From positions 1 to 59,415 of the forward strand of contig NYTP01000002.1 of assembly GCA_002683575.1 (NCBI GenBank): a DNA stretch of 59,415 nt, read 5' to 3'. Positions 24,632 through 33,278 of the stretch are shown here, one piece after another. The position numbers were made by a program, and so were the translations under genes. Below the pieces are notes generated by a model. That model did no database searches. It was not told the origin of the DNA and saw only the letters and a list, made by a program, of their open reading frames with translations. How positions within the stretch are numbered: position 1 is the first letter of the stretch; every line of letters begins with the position of its first letter. Source of the DNA: Bermanella sp. GTDB taxonomy: Bacteria; Pseudomonadota; Gammaproteobacteria; Pseudomonadales; Oceanobacteraceae.

Positions 24632-25933
24632 TTATCCTAGATAAGAAAGCATTACACCTGCTGCAACCGCAGAGCCGATAACACCGGCTACGTTTGGCCC
24701 CATGGCGTGCATTAACAAGAAGTTATGTGGGTTAGCTTCTAAGCCCACCTTATTTGATACACGAGCGGCCATCGGTACTGCCGAAACACCGGCAGAACCA
24801 ATCAACGGATTGATCGGTGTTTTGGAGAACAGATTCATGAACTTGGCCATCAGTACACCAGCACCAGTACCCACACAGAATGCAGCTAAACCTAGACCAA
24901 TGATTGCAATGGTTTCCCAGTTCAAGAAGGCATCTGAACTCATTTTATAACCAACCGATAGACCCAAGAAAATAGTCACCACGTTGATCAGTGCATTTTG
25001 TGCCGTGTCGCTTAGACGCTCAACCACACCAGACTCTTTCATCAAGTTACCAAAGCAGAACATACCAAGAAGCGGCGCCGCTGATGGCAAGATCAAGGCA
25101 ACCAGTACCAATACGGCGATTGGGAACATGATTTTCTCAAGTTTCGATACCACACGTAGCTGTTCCATTTTGATAGAACGCTCAGCCTCTGTGGTCAGTG
25201 CTTTCATAATTGGCGGCTGGATCATTGGTACCAACGCCATGTATGAATAAGCCGCTACCGCAATAGCACCTAATAGCTCAGGGGCCAGTTTGGATGCGAT
25301 AAAAATAGACGTAGGACCGTCTGCTCCACCGATGATACCAATTGCCGCTGCTTGCTCGATGCTAAAGTCCATAATGCCGAAATGGGTTAGCACCACTGCG
25401 CCAAGTACCGTACCAAAGATACCGAACTGAGCCGCTGCGCCAAGCAATAGGGTTTTAGGATTCGCGAGAAGCGGACCAAAATCCGTCATGGCACCCACGC
25501 CCATGAAGATTAATAGCGGTGCAACACCGCTGGCAATGGTCATGGAATAAAAGGTATACAGCATACCGTTTTCAAAACCTAAGCTTGCGCCTAGTGCCAC
25601 TGTTTGCTTGTAAAGAATGGTCTCTGCATGATGGTAAGCATCCAATAAAGACGCTGTATCCGCATTGGCGGCCAAACCTAATAAAGCACGGAATTGATCC
25701 ACAACTTCAGGGCTACCCGTACGGATCGCCTGCTCGGCTGCTGACCAACCTAAACCGGCATTGGGGATGTTTACTAATAATGTACCCACCGCAATAGGAA
25801 GCAGTAGTAGTGGCTCAAAGCCTTTTTTGATTGCAAGGTATAACATACCAAAAGCAACCAACATCATGGCAAACTGACCAGGCTCAATGGCGTAGAAGCC
25901 TGTGTCATGCCAAAATTTTAATAACGTTTCCAT
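24632..25933 (-). CDS. oadB: Oxaloacetate decarboxylase beta subunit (sodium pump)
   Basis: A 433-residue inner-membrane protein with about nine membrane helices and the conserved re-entrant/Na+-binding segments [15 protein letters not shown] and [14 protein letters not shown] (with the essential Asp). OadB decarboxylates carboxybiotin on the alpha subunit and couples this to Na+ export. A TTG at 25939 is open in frame, but the ATG at 25933 has AAGGGG 8 nt upstream and gives the usual 433-residue length. It starts 11 nt after the oadA stop, and the order is oadG-oadA-oadB. Such Na+ pumps are common in marine gammaproteobacteria. Confidence 0.94.
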   Translation of the reverse strand: METLLKFWHDTGFYAIEPGQFAMMLVAFGMLYLAIKKGFEPLLLLPIAVGTLLVNIPNAGLGWSAAEQAIRTGSPEVVDQFRALLGLAANADTASLLDAYHHAETILYKQTVALGASLGFENGMLYTFYSMTIASGVAPLLIFMGVGAMTDFGPLLANPKTLLLGAAAQFGIFGTVLGAVVLTHFGIMDFSIEQAAAIGIIGGADGPTSIFIASKLAPELLGAIAVAAYSYMALVPMIQPPIMKALTTEAERSIKMEQLRVVSKLEKIMFPIAVLVLVALILPSAAPLLGMFCFGNLMKESGVVERLSDTAQNALINVVTIFLGLSVGYKMSSDAFLNWETIAIIGLGLAAFCVGTGAGVLMAKFMNLFSKTPINPLIGSAGVSAVPMAARVSNKVGLEANPHNFLLMHAMGPNVAGVIGSAVAAGVMLSYLG

Positions 25934-25944
25934 CGGCAATCCCC

Positions 25945-27720
25945 TTAAGCAATCGTTAGCAGAGTGTCGCCAACAGAAACTGAGTCGCCTTCTTTCACGC
26001 TAACAGAACCCACGGTGCCAGATTTGCTTGCACGTACTTCGGTTTCCATTTTCATCGCTTCAAGAATTACGATCACATCGCCTTCTTCAACGTAGTCACC
26101 CGCGGCTGCTTCTACTTTCCAGATGTTGCCAGAAAGGGGCGCTTTCATTGCTTCGCCACCGGCAGGGGCTGCACCACTTGCACCGGCTGCAGGTGCCGCT
26201 GCGCCACCCATGCTTGTTGGTGCGCCGTTTAGTGCGCCAAGCTGAGTGATGTCACCACCGTCATCCACTTTCACCACATACTCGTTACCATCAACAGTAA
26301 CCGTGAAGGTATCTTCTGCATCACCTTTAGGGGCTGGCTCAAATGCGTCAGGGTTACCACGATTCTCTAAGAACTTAGGTGCAACCTGAGGGAATAAGGC
26401 GTAAGTCAAAGCGTCATCAATTTTATCGGCCGCAAGCTTAATACCCTTGTCTGCTGCCAATGCATTAACGTCTGCAATAATTTTATCCAGTTCGTTTTCT
26501 AAAAGATCCGCTGGACGACAGGTAATCACTTCAGCACCATCTAACACTCGAGCCTGAAGTTCTGCGTTCATGGGCGCAGGCGCTGCACCGTATTCGCCTT
26601 TTAGAATACCTTGTGTCTCTTTAGAGATAGACTTGTAACGTTCACCGGTTAGTACGTTCAGTACCGCTTGTGTACCTACGATTTGTGACGTCGGTGTCAC
26701 CAGTGGGATATGACCAAGGTCTTCACGTACGCGTGGAATTTCTCTTAATACTTCATCAAACTTATCCGTCGCGCCTTGCTCACGTAACTGGTTTTCCATG
26801 TTGGTTAACATGCCACCAGGTACTTGTGCCACGAGAATACGAGAATCCGTACCACGCAGTGCGCCTTCAAATTTCGCATATTTCTTACGAACATCACGGA
26901 AGTAAGCGGAAATCTCTTCTAGTAATAGAAGATCTATGCCTGTATCACGATCTGTTCCTTGCATAGCTGCCACAACAGTTTCAGTGGCAGAATGACCGTA
27001 GGTACCTGACATAGAAGAAATTGCCGTATCAACACGGTCAACACCGGCTTCGATGGCTTTTAAGATCGCCATGTCAGACATGCCTGCCGTTGCGTGGCAG
27101 TGTAGTTGCACTTCAAGATCGGTTTCTTTCTTAAGACGAGAAACCAATTCAAATGCTTGATAAGGGTTAATGATACCGGCCATATCTTTAATGGCGATGG
27201 AGTCAGCACCAAGGTCTTCAATTTGCTTAGCCAAAGACAACCAAGCTTCTAAACTGTGAACCGGTGATGTGGTGTAAGAAAGGGTACCTTGTGCGTGCTT
27301 ACCATTTGCTTTTACCGCTTTAATGGCCGTTTCAAGGTTACGCGGGTCGTTCATGGCGTCAAATACACGGAAAACATCCACACCATTGGTGGCTGCGCGC
27401 TCAACGAATTTGTTTACCACATCATCGGCGTAATGACGGTAGCCTAATAGGTTTTGGCCACGCAGTAACATTTGCTGTTTAGTATTTGGCATCGCCTTTT
27501 TGAAAGCACGGATACGATCCCAAGGGTCTTCACCTAAAAAACGAATACATGAATCGAAGGTAGCACCACCCCAAGATTCCAAAGACCAGTAACCTACTTG
27601 GTCTAGTTTTTCTGCGATTGGCAGCATGTCGTCTATACGCATGCGGGTCGCAAATAATGATTGGTGAGCGTCGCGTAGAACGACGTCCGTTATGCCTAAT
27701 GGTTTTTTAATATCGGTCAT
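25945..27720 (-). CDS. oadA: Oxaloacetate decarboxylase alpha subunit (carboxyltransferase with biotin domain)
   Basis: This 591-residue protein begins with the carboxyltransferase TIM barrel ([18 protein letters not shown] near residue 9; metal ligands in the [11 protein letters not shown]-like [11 protein letters not shown]). A PYC/OADA helical domain follows, then a flexible Ala/Pro/Gly linker (about residues 495-520) and a C-terminal biotinyl domain with EAMKMET, whose second Met-flanked Lys carries biotin. It transfers the carboxyl group of oxaloacetate to biotin, giving pyruvate. It lies between oadG (52 nt upstream) and oadB (11 nt downstream). Cytoplasmic, bound to the membrane through OadG. 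Confidence 0.95.
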   Translation of the reverse strand: MTDIKKPLGITDVVLRDAHQSLFATRMRIDDMLPIAEKLDQVGYWSLESWGGATFDSCIRFLGEDPWDRIRAFKKAMPNTKQQMLLRGQNLLGYRHYADDVVNKFVERAATNGVDVFRVFDAMNDPRNLETAIKAVKANGKHAQGTLSYTTSPVHSLEAWLSLAKQIEDLGADSIAIKDMAGIINPYQAFELVSRLKKETDLEVQLHCHATAGMSDMAILKAIEAGVDRVDTAISSMSGTYGHSATETVVAAMQGTDRDTGIDLLLLEEISAYFRDVRKKYAKFEGALRGTDSRILVAQVPGGMLTNMENQLREQGATDKFDEVLREIPRVREDLGHIPLVTPTSQIVGTQAVLNVLTGERYKSISKETQGILKGEYGAAPAPMNAELQARVLDGAEVITCRPADLLENELDKIIADVNALAADKGIKLAADKIDDALTYALFPQVAPKFLENRGNPDAFEPAPKGDAEDTFTVTVDGNEYVVKVDDGGDITQLGALNGAPTSMGGAAAPAAGASGAAPAGGEAMKAPLSGNIWKVEAAAGDYVEEGDVIVILEAMKMETEVRASKSGTVGSVSVKEGDSVSVGDTLLTIA

Positions 27721-27772
27721 TTGTAATGGCCTTTGTTAATTATCGTTATTCGTTTTTTAAGCGCGTGGTTTC

Positions 27773-28012
27773 TCACTTTTGGCGAGAACGGTGCTCTTTT
27801 ACGGCTGCAGTTAACACTTTTAGCAACTGCGGGTCGACGCCTTGAGCTGGTGCTTTTTTTACTTTTGCAGGGGCCGGTAAGGCTTCTGGAAAGTATTTAG
27901 TTACCAACTTGGACATGATGGTTGTGGCAAAGATAAGTACGACTAAAAATATAAACACCGTACCCATGCCAAATCCCATCAGGCCTAGGCCGTCAGCTAC
28001 GATTGGGGACAT
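27773..28012 (-). CDS. oadG: Oxaloacetate decarboxylase gamma subunit
   Basis: A 79-residue protein with one membrane helix (MGFGMGTVFIFLVVLIFATTIM) and a short Lys/Pro/Ala-rich cytoplasmic tail, the size and layout of OadG, which holds the alpha and beta subunits together. A GTG at 28021 is open, but the ATG at 28012 has GAGGAG 8 nt upstream and is preferred. It is the first gene of the operon. The tail lacks an obvious His cluster for Zn binding except a single HRS near the end. Confidence 0.88.
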   Translation of the reverse strand: MSPIVADGLGLMGFGMGTVFIFLVVLIFATTIMSKLVTKYFPEALPAPAKVKKAPAQGVDPQLLKVLTAAVKEHRSRQK

Positions 28013-28042
28013 ATCATCCACTCCTCATTAGTACTGATCGGG

Positions 28043-28065
28043 TCTGCTTATGCAGATCTTTTTTT
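28043..28065 (+). terminator. Hairpin with T run upstream of oadG, reading away from it
   Basis: TCTGC at 28043-28047 pairs with GCAGA at 28052-28056, followed by TCTTTTTTT. It has the form of a plus-strand intrinsic terminator but no plus-strand gene precedes it; on the minus strand it falls in the oadG leader. Confidence 0.4.
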
Positions 28066-28281
28066 AATTATGGCCCATGAGAATGATTTAAATCCCTCAC
28101 AAGCCTTCACTAAAGCGATTTATCCTGCCCGAATACGAGACAAAGCAGGCAAAATATCGCGCTAATGTACTGTATATAACCACTTTAGGCAAATATTGGA
28201 CGCAATATAAGCAGTTGATTTGTCGCATAAAAAGTCTGATTTTTTGTTAGAATATGCGCCTCTTTATACAGATGAATCCTT

Positions 28282-29241
28282 ATGAAATTGGCGCTTGCCC
28301 CCATGGAGGGCTTAGTTGACGTACATATGCGAACCTTGCTCACTCGCCACCGTGCATTTGATTACTGCGTCACTGAGTTTTTACGCATTACCAATCAGCT
28401 ATTGCCTGAGCGGGTATTCACCCGTTTATGCCCTGAAGCTTTGCATAATTGGCAAACGCCCTCCGGCACACCTGTTCATTTGCAACTGCTAGGAGGCGAG
28501 CCTCAACCCATGGCTGAGAATGCCTGCAGAGGCGTTGAATTAGGCGCGCCAGTGATTGACGTGAACTTCGGATGTCCGTCTAAGTTTGTGTGCAACAGCG
28601 TTGGTGGCTCAATTTTACTAAAAGACCCAGAAAACCTGTATCGCGTATTGTCTGTTATGCGACAAGCCATGCCCTCCCATATTCCGCTCACGGCCAAAAT
28701 GCGCTTGGGTTTTGAAGATAAATCACTGGCTATTGAAAACGCTCAAGCCGTAGAAGCGGCCGGTGCTAGCATGCTGTGCATTCATGCACGCACTAAGGTG
28801 GAAGGTTACAAACCACCGGCACACTGGGAGTGGATTGCAAAAGTAAAAGAGCAGGTAACCATACCCATCATGGCCAATGGTGAAATCTGGACGATCAAGG
28901 ACTATGAAACCTGTAGGCAAGTCAGCGGATGTGATGACATTATGCTGGGGCGTGGTGCAGTCGCCACGCCAGATCTGGCCTTACAGATTAAACATCATCA
29001 AGCTGGCAGTGACTACCAAGCAGATAGTTGGAAAGAGCAACTCATGTCGCTGGAGTGGATGCTAGAGACCACGGTGCAGTCTGGGAATGTGAAATTTGCT
29101 GCGGACAGAATGAAGCAATGGCTCGCATTTTTTAAGATGCAACACCGCCAAGCAGTGCCATTTTTTGAAAGTGTTAAGCGTATCAAAGATCATCAGCAAT
29201 TAAGCGAACATATTCACGCAGAAATTAAAAAACAAGGTTAA
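28282..29241 (+). CDS. dusC: tRNA-dihydrouridine(16) synthase
   Basis: A 319-residue FMN enzyme that reduces U16 in tRNA. Motifs: LAPMEGLVD (FMN-binding N-terminus), VNFGCPSKFVCNSVGGS with the catalytic Cys, MRLGFEDKS, IHARTKVEGY and MANGEIWT. The short DusC-type PMEG start and the 319-residue length separate it from DusA and DusB, and the sequence follows E. coli DusC closely through GCPSK and ANGEIW. It is divergent from oadG across 269 nt and converges on the histidine kinase gene with only 5 nt between stop codons, leaving no room for a separate terminator. Confidence 0.92.
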   Translation: MKLALAPMEGLVDVHMRTLLTRHRAFDYCVTEFLRITNQLLPERVFTRLCPEALHNWQTPSGTPVHLQLLGGEPQPMAENACRGVELGAPVIDVNFGCPSKFVCNSVGGSILLKDPENLYRVLSVMRQAMPSHIPLTAKMRLGFEDKSLAIENAQAVEAAGASMLCIHARTKVEGYKPPAHWEWIAKVKEQVTIPIMANGEIWTIKDYETCRQVSGCDDIMLGRGAVATPDLALQIKHHQAGSDYQADSWKEQLMSLEWMLETTVQSGNVKFAADRMKQWLAFFKMQHRQAVPFFESVKRIKDHQQLSEHIHAEIKKQG

Positions 29242-29246
29242 CCGGT

Positions 29247-30698
29247 TTAATCTGCAATGGGTAAATTAATGATGAAGCATGTGCCGACACCTTCTTCAGA
29301 TTCAACAGACACATTGCCCCCATGTTTTTCAATAATACCGTGAGAAATCGATAAACCTAAACCTGTCCCTTCGTTAACCCCTTTTGTGGTGTAAAATGGA
29401 TCAAAGATTTTATCCATAACCGATTGTGGCATCCCTTTGGCTGTATCTCGAATGGTGATACGAACAAATCCATCTTGTGCTCTGGTTTGAATATAGATAT
29501 CACCATCGGCTTCCATCGCCTGGGCTGCATTGACCAACATATTCATAATAACCTGACCGATCTGCCCTTCATGACCTTTGACCGAACAGTCATTTTCATC
29601 AAAATCTTTATGCAGTCGAGCCTTATATTTCAGCTCATTCCAAACCACCTTAATGGTATTTTCAATGCACTGATTAATTTTAAATTCACCCGTTACTTCT
29701 TCATCACTGCGTGCAAATGATTTTAGGTTCGCGACAATTTCTTTTACCCTCAACAACCCATCGTCGCAGTCATCCATAATATTTTTTATGTCTGAAAATA
29801 AAAATTTGAAGTTCTCTTTTTCATCCATTTTTTTCATAACAGATGATATTTCATTGTCAGATTGCTCTGCTAATTGAACAGCATGAGAGAAATACTCAGC
29901 AAGCACATGAGAATACTCTTTAAGTGTACTAAAATTGCTTGTTACAAATCCAATAGGGTTATTAATTTCATGAGCCACACCGGCTGCTAGCTGACCCAAA
30001 GATGCCATCTTTTCTGATTGCACCAACTGGGCTTGTGCCTGTTTAATTTTATCGTGGCTTAACTTTATTTCTTGATAACTTTTTTCCAGCTCTTTTTGAT
30101 CTGCACTGCGTTCAAGCATTGCGCTAATCTGAAAGCCTGCCACCTGGCACTGATCAAGAACTTCAGGCTTAAAATCGACACCCTCAGATAAGTATATTTC
30201 ACATACGGTATTAACTTTACCAAAACTTTTAATCGGTAAAAAAACCACTCGGTTAATCCCTAAAACCATACTCACACCTAATAATTCAGGTGAGTTTAAT
30301 TCAGAAATCATCACAGTAGATCGATCATCTTTCTTGTATATATCCTGATAGACATTTAACCCAAGTTTAGGAAGCTGATCGTCACTGCCTATCAAGTTTG
30401 ATATAACAATTTTTCCATCAGAGATATAGCTGTATCGACTGCATTTCGCATTGAGAAATTTCATACTCTCTGTCGTGTAATCATGAACACTTTTTTTGAG
30501 ACCTTGATCTGTTTGCGTTAATCTAGAGACCGCTAACAAGTAATCAGACTCTTTTTTCTGAGACATTAAGTCATTAAATTGATAATGGATCATTTCAATA
30601 CTGGACTGTACCTCTCGGGATTTTTCGTCCAGTAGTTTTTCAGCCGCTAAACGGGCTATTTTTTCCCTTTCATAGGCAGCCTTATATGCATCAGACAT
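29247..30698 (-). CDS. Soluble histidine kinase, H-NOX-associated (GAF-like sensor, HisKA, HATPase)
   Basis: This 483-residue cytoplasmic kinase has no membrane segment. Residues 1-50 are a charged coiled coil, about 50-195 look like a GAF-type domain, and a second coiled coil leads to the HisKA helix with phospho-His in LAAGVAHEINNPIGFVTSN. The ATPase domain has the N box (MLVNAAQAM), G1 (RDTAKGM), F box (DPFYTT) and G2 (GTGLGLSI). It starts 15 nt after the H-NOX stop with GAGAGG upstream. In Shewanella and Vibrio, H-NOX bound to NO inhibits such a kinase (HnoK/HahK), and that is the expected role. It is the last gene of a three-gene operon. Confidence 0.9.
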   Translation of the reverse strand: MSDAYKAAYEREKIARLAAEKLLDEKSREVQSSIEMIHYQFNDLMSQKKESDYLLAVSRLTQTDQGLKKSVHDYTTESMKFLNAKCSRYSYISDGKIVISNLIGSDDQLPKLGLNVYQDIYKKDDRSTVMISELNSPELLGVSMVLGINRVVFLPIKSFGKVNTVCEIYLSEGVDFKPEVLDQCQVAGFQISAMLERSADQKELEKSYQEIKLSHDKIKQAQAQLVQSEKMASLGQLAAGVAHEINNPIGFVTSNFSTLKEYSHVLAEYFSHAVQLAEQSDNEISSVMKKMDEKENFKFLFSDIKNIMDDCDDGLLRVKEIVANLKSFARSDEEVTGEFKINQCIENTIKVVWNELKYKARLHKDFDENDCSVKGHEGQIGQVIMNMLVNAAQAMEADGDIYIQTRAQDGFVRITIRDTAKGMPQSVMDKIFDPFYTTKGVNEGTGLGLSISHGIIEKHGGNVSVESEEGVGTCFIINLPIAD

Positions 30699-30713
30699 AA
30701 TTATTGCCTCTCA

Positions 30714-31262
30714 TTAATGCTTGGAAAATTTAACCTGCCAGATGCAATTTTCTGCACCATCATGCATGCATTGAACATGTTCCATTTCCACCGATTGACC
30801 ATAGTGCTTTGCAGCGCCTTGAAGTAACCCCCCGGCAACCATACACAGTCTTCGCTTACTGGCGTAAGTTAATGAACCTGAACTTTGAGTATCCGGTAAG
30901 TATTCAAAAAATGGGGTGTATGCATTAGGGTGAAGTCGTTTGACATCTCTATGAACCACATCCTCTATGTTTTTCAATAGCGTTTGGGTATCGTTATATT
31001 CTTGCAGTTCGATAGGCCCTTTTTTAATTAAATAACCAAAAAAAAACTGTCCAAATAAATCGAGCCCCGTTTCCAACGGTATGTCTAACTGCTTACATAG
31101 ATTTGTAGCTAAGCTGACAATTTCACTGTCTTCATACGTTACGCCAAACGTGTACGCACCACCACTTTGCAAATCACTCGCATCGATCACCGCGTTCCAG
31201 GTCTCCATATCAGCCGTTTCTAATACAAATTCTTCTAACGCATTAAATACAATTCCTAACAT
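30714..31262 (-). CDS. hnoX: H-NOX heme nitric-oxide sensor
   Basis: A 182-residue H-NOX protein starting MLGIVFNALEEFV. The proximal heme ligand is His104 (VVHRDVKRLHP). The propionate-binding YxSxR motif is Tyr133-Ser135-Arg137. The residue five after that Arg is Val142, not the distal Tyr of oxygen-binding H-NOX, so an NO-selective pocket is expected. Cys140, His162, Cys165 and Cys173 match the zinc/thiol site known in Shewanella H-NOX. A TTG at 31283 is open, but the ATG at 31262 has GAGGT upstream and gives the normal family length. It lies between the HTH-receiver gene and the kinase. Confidence 0.93.
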   Translation of the reverse strand: MLGIVFNALEEFVLETADMETWNAVIDASDLQSGGAYTFGVTYEDSEIVSLATNLCKQLDIPLETGLDLFGQFFFGYLIKKGPIELQEYNDTQTLLKNIEDVVHRDVKRLHPNAYTPFFEYLPDTQSSGSLTYASKRRLCMVAGGLLQGAAKHYGQSVEMEHVQCMHDGAENCIWQVKFSKH

Positions 31263-31275
31263 TTTAATGACCTCT

Positions 31276-31836
31276 TTATGCAAGTTCGCACAAATGGATA
31301 ATGGATTTTAATTGCTCATTTTCAAATGGTTTTTCTAGTATAAAGTCGGCTCCTAGGTTTAATGCTTTTTTGAGATCTTGCTGGCCTTGCGCGCTAATCA
31401 CTATGATGACAAGACCTTGATCTTGAAACTTCTCTCGTGTTAATGACAACACGCTAAATCCGTCCATATATGGCATTTTTAAATCAAGTGTCATGACATC
31501 CGGCTTGAACTCTCCTAATAGCAGGCCAGCCTCAAAGCCATCATGCGCCACCTGCGTATCCCAACCTGATCTCTTAAATACTCTAGCAATTGCTTGGGAC
31601 ATGGCAATTTCATCGTCAACAATCAGCACTTTCTTTGTCTGGTCTTGCCACTGTTCTGGTAATGGTATTGAGTTTTTGACCATAAAAGCCAATAGATCAT
31701 TGTGTCTGACCCTATGGTCACCTCGCCCAGGCAGCTTGTACCCTTCTAATTCTCCACGCTCAATCCAGCGTATTACCGTTCTAAAGTTAACCCCTGTGAA
31801 TTTAGCGACATCGCCTGTTGTATATATTGATTCCAA
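31276..31836 (-). CDS. Response regulator with N-terminal MerR/excisionase-type HTH and C-terminal receiver
   Basis: This 186-residue protein joins an N-terminal helix-turn-helix of the excisionase/BldC type (IYTTGDVAKFTGVNFRTVIRWIERG, residues 4-28) to a receiver domain at 68-186. The acidic pair is Asp74/Asp75, the phospho-acceptor Asp118 (VMTLDLKMPYMDG) and the conserved Lys169 (EKPF). The order (DNA-binding first, receiver last) is the reverse of most response regulators. The start is a TTG at 31836, needed to include the HTH; a GGTGCGG lies just upstream. It is first in the operon with H-NOX (13 nt gap) and the kinase, and is the likely transcriptional output, filling the role of HnoC. 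Confidence 0.85.
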   Translation of the reverse strand: MESIYTTGDVAKFTGVNFRTVIRWIERGELEGYKLPGRGDHRVRHNDLLAFMVKNSIPLPEQWQDQTKKVLIVDDEIAMSQAIARVFKRSGWDTQVAHDGFEAGLLLGEFKPDVMTLDLKMPYMDGFSVLSLTREKFQDQGLVIIVISAQGQQDLKKALNLGADFILEKPFENEQLKSIIHLCELA

Positions 31837-31881
31837 AATACCGCACCAACAGCTTGTTTTGTGATCAATTTAGGCTATTTT

Positions 31882-31910
31882 TTGTATAATTAATAGTCAA
31901 TTATTATACT
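31882..31910 (+). promoter_or_regulatory. Promoter of the HD-GYP-like response regulator gene
   Basis: TTGTAT at 31882-31887 and TATACT at 31905-31910 are separated by 17 nt. The expected transcription start, about 31917, falls just before the tandem repeats at 31920-31940. Confidence 0.55.
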
Positions 31911-31919
31911 ATTTTAATC

Positions 31920-31960
31920 TTAGACAGGTTAGACAGGTTGAAATATAGTCAGGTTTCAAC
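31920..31960 (+). promoter_or_regulatory. Tandem and inverted repeats before the HD-GYP-like gene
   Basis: Two 9-bp tandem copies TTAGACAGG (31920-31937), also readable as GACAGGTTA-GACAGGTTG (31923-31940), are followed by a related GTCAGGTTT (31948-31956). An inverted pair GTTGAAA/TTTCAAC (31937-31943, 31954-31960) overlaps. It has the look of an operator just after the transcription start. Confidence 0.55.
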
Positions 31961-31974
31961 ATGGGAGTGGACTT

Positions 31975-33249
31975 ATGGATTCCGTTAGCAAAATTTTATT
32001 CGTGGATGACGAGCCTCAAATGCTCACGGCACTTCAGCGGGTCTTCCGAGGCAAACAGTTCGACGTAAAATTGGCTAATTCTGGGTCACAGGGCCTAGAG
32101 TTTCTTAAGGAAGGCCCATTTGATGTGATTATTTCGGACATGCGTATGCCCGAAATGGACGGTGCAACCTTTTTGGCTCAGTCCATTGAGCTAAGCCCTA
32201 GTAGCCGCCGAATTCTTCTGACTGGCTACAGCGACCAAGAAAGTACCATTCGTGCTATTAATGACGGTCAGGTCCATCAGTACCTAAGTAAACCTTGGGA
32301 TAATGAAAAGCTTCGCAGTGTGGTCGAAAGTGAAATTGCGGAAAAAATTCGCATTGAAGAAGAAACACCTAATCAAGAAGAACACCTTGCTTTACAAGAG
32401 CAGGTTACCAATGTGAGCCAAGAACTGGCAAGTGCAACCATGTTCATGGACATGGCGAAAGAAGAGCTACTGAGCCAATATAATACAACCATCAAGGTCA
32501 TCAGCAACCTGATCCACATGCGTGTACCCACACCAAGAGAGATGAATAAAGATGTGGTCTCTCACAGTGTTGCACTGGCAAAATTAATTAAACTGGATCG
32601 AAAAATCATAACAGAAATTCGTAATGCTGCTCGCTTATTTCAATTGGGCAAACTTAACTTTGAAAAGGAATTACTGAGTAAAGCAGTTCAAGATATGTCA
32701 AAAAAAGAGATCGAAGTTTATCAGGATCATCCCTGTTTAGCGGCTGATCTGCTCACGCCCTTAAACAGTCTAGATTACGCTGCAAAATTGATTCGTCACC
32801 AAAATGAAAACTATGATGGCAGTGGATACCCTGACGGACTATCAAGAAACAAAGTGCCTTTAGGCTCTCGAATTTTACGTATCGTCATCGACTATCATCA
32901 GATTATAAATGGGTTTTATATGCGAGACAGCCTTGGCTCGAAGGATGCCCTAGAGCTAATGGATAAATACAGTGGCAATAAATACGACCCTGAGATTCTA
33001 AAGCTCTATCGGAAACTCATTATTGAACTCCAGAAAAACCAGGTGGTGCAACAGGATAGGCTAACCCATATAGACGAAATTAAAGAAGGTGACATCGTAA
33101 ACAGAGATCTATTTAGTCATGATGGTATCTTACTGATCGCTAAAGGCATGCCTCTTAATAGCTCTCTGATTACGAAATTAAGTCTTATTGAGAGTAGAAG
33201 TCATAAAGTACTAAATATCTTTATTAAAGAAGTAGAACCACAAGAGTAA
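31975..33249 (+). CDS. Response regulator with degenerate HD-GYP domain, HnoD-like
   Basis: A 424-residue protein. The receiver domain (1-120) has phospho-acceptor Asp55 (VIISDMRMPEMDG) and Lys106. The HD-GYP region begins about 175 with His197; the diagnostic HD is lost (LFQLGK at 221-226 where HDIGK is usual), while DHP (251-253), His275 and GYP (284-286) remain and the late Asp is followed by YHQ instead of YDA. Without HD the metal centre should fail, so it probably does not cleave cyclic-di-GMP. Shewanella HnoD is a similar degenerate partner in NO signalling. GGAG lies 8 nt before the ATG. Divergent from the H-NOX operon. Confidence 0.85.
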   Translation: MDSVSKILFVDDEPQMLTALQRVFRGKQFDVKLANSGSQGLEFLKEGPFDVIISDMRMPEMDGATFLAQSIELSPSSRRILLTGYSDQESTIRAINDGQVHQYLSKPWDNEKLRSVVESEIAEKIRIEEETPNQEEHLALQEQVTNVSQELASATMFMDMAKEELLSQYNTTIKVISNLIHMRVPTPREMNKDVVSHSVALAKLIKLDRKIITEIRNAARLFQLGKLNFEKELLSKAVQDMSKKEIEVYQDHPCLAADLLTPLNSLDYAAKLIRHQNENYDGSGYPDGLSRNKVPLGSRILRIVIDYHQIINGFYMRDSLGSKDALELMDKYSGNKYDPEILKLYRKLIIELQKNQVVQQDRLTHIDEIKEGDIVNRDLFSHDGILLIAKGMPLNSSLITKLSLIESRSHKVLNIFIKEVEPQE

Positions 33250-33278
33250 GTCAGTATCATAGTCACCTTTGATAAAAA

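Noticed and set aside
25519-25797. 92-residue plus-strand open frame
   Set aside because: Antisense shadow of oadB with low-complexity composition and no family resemblance.
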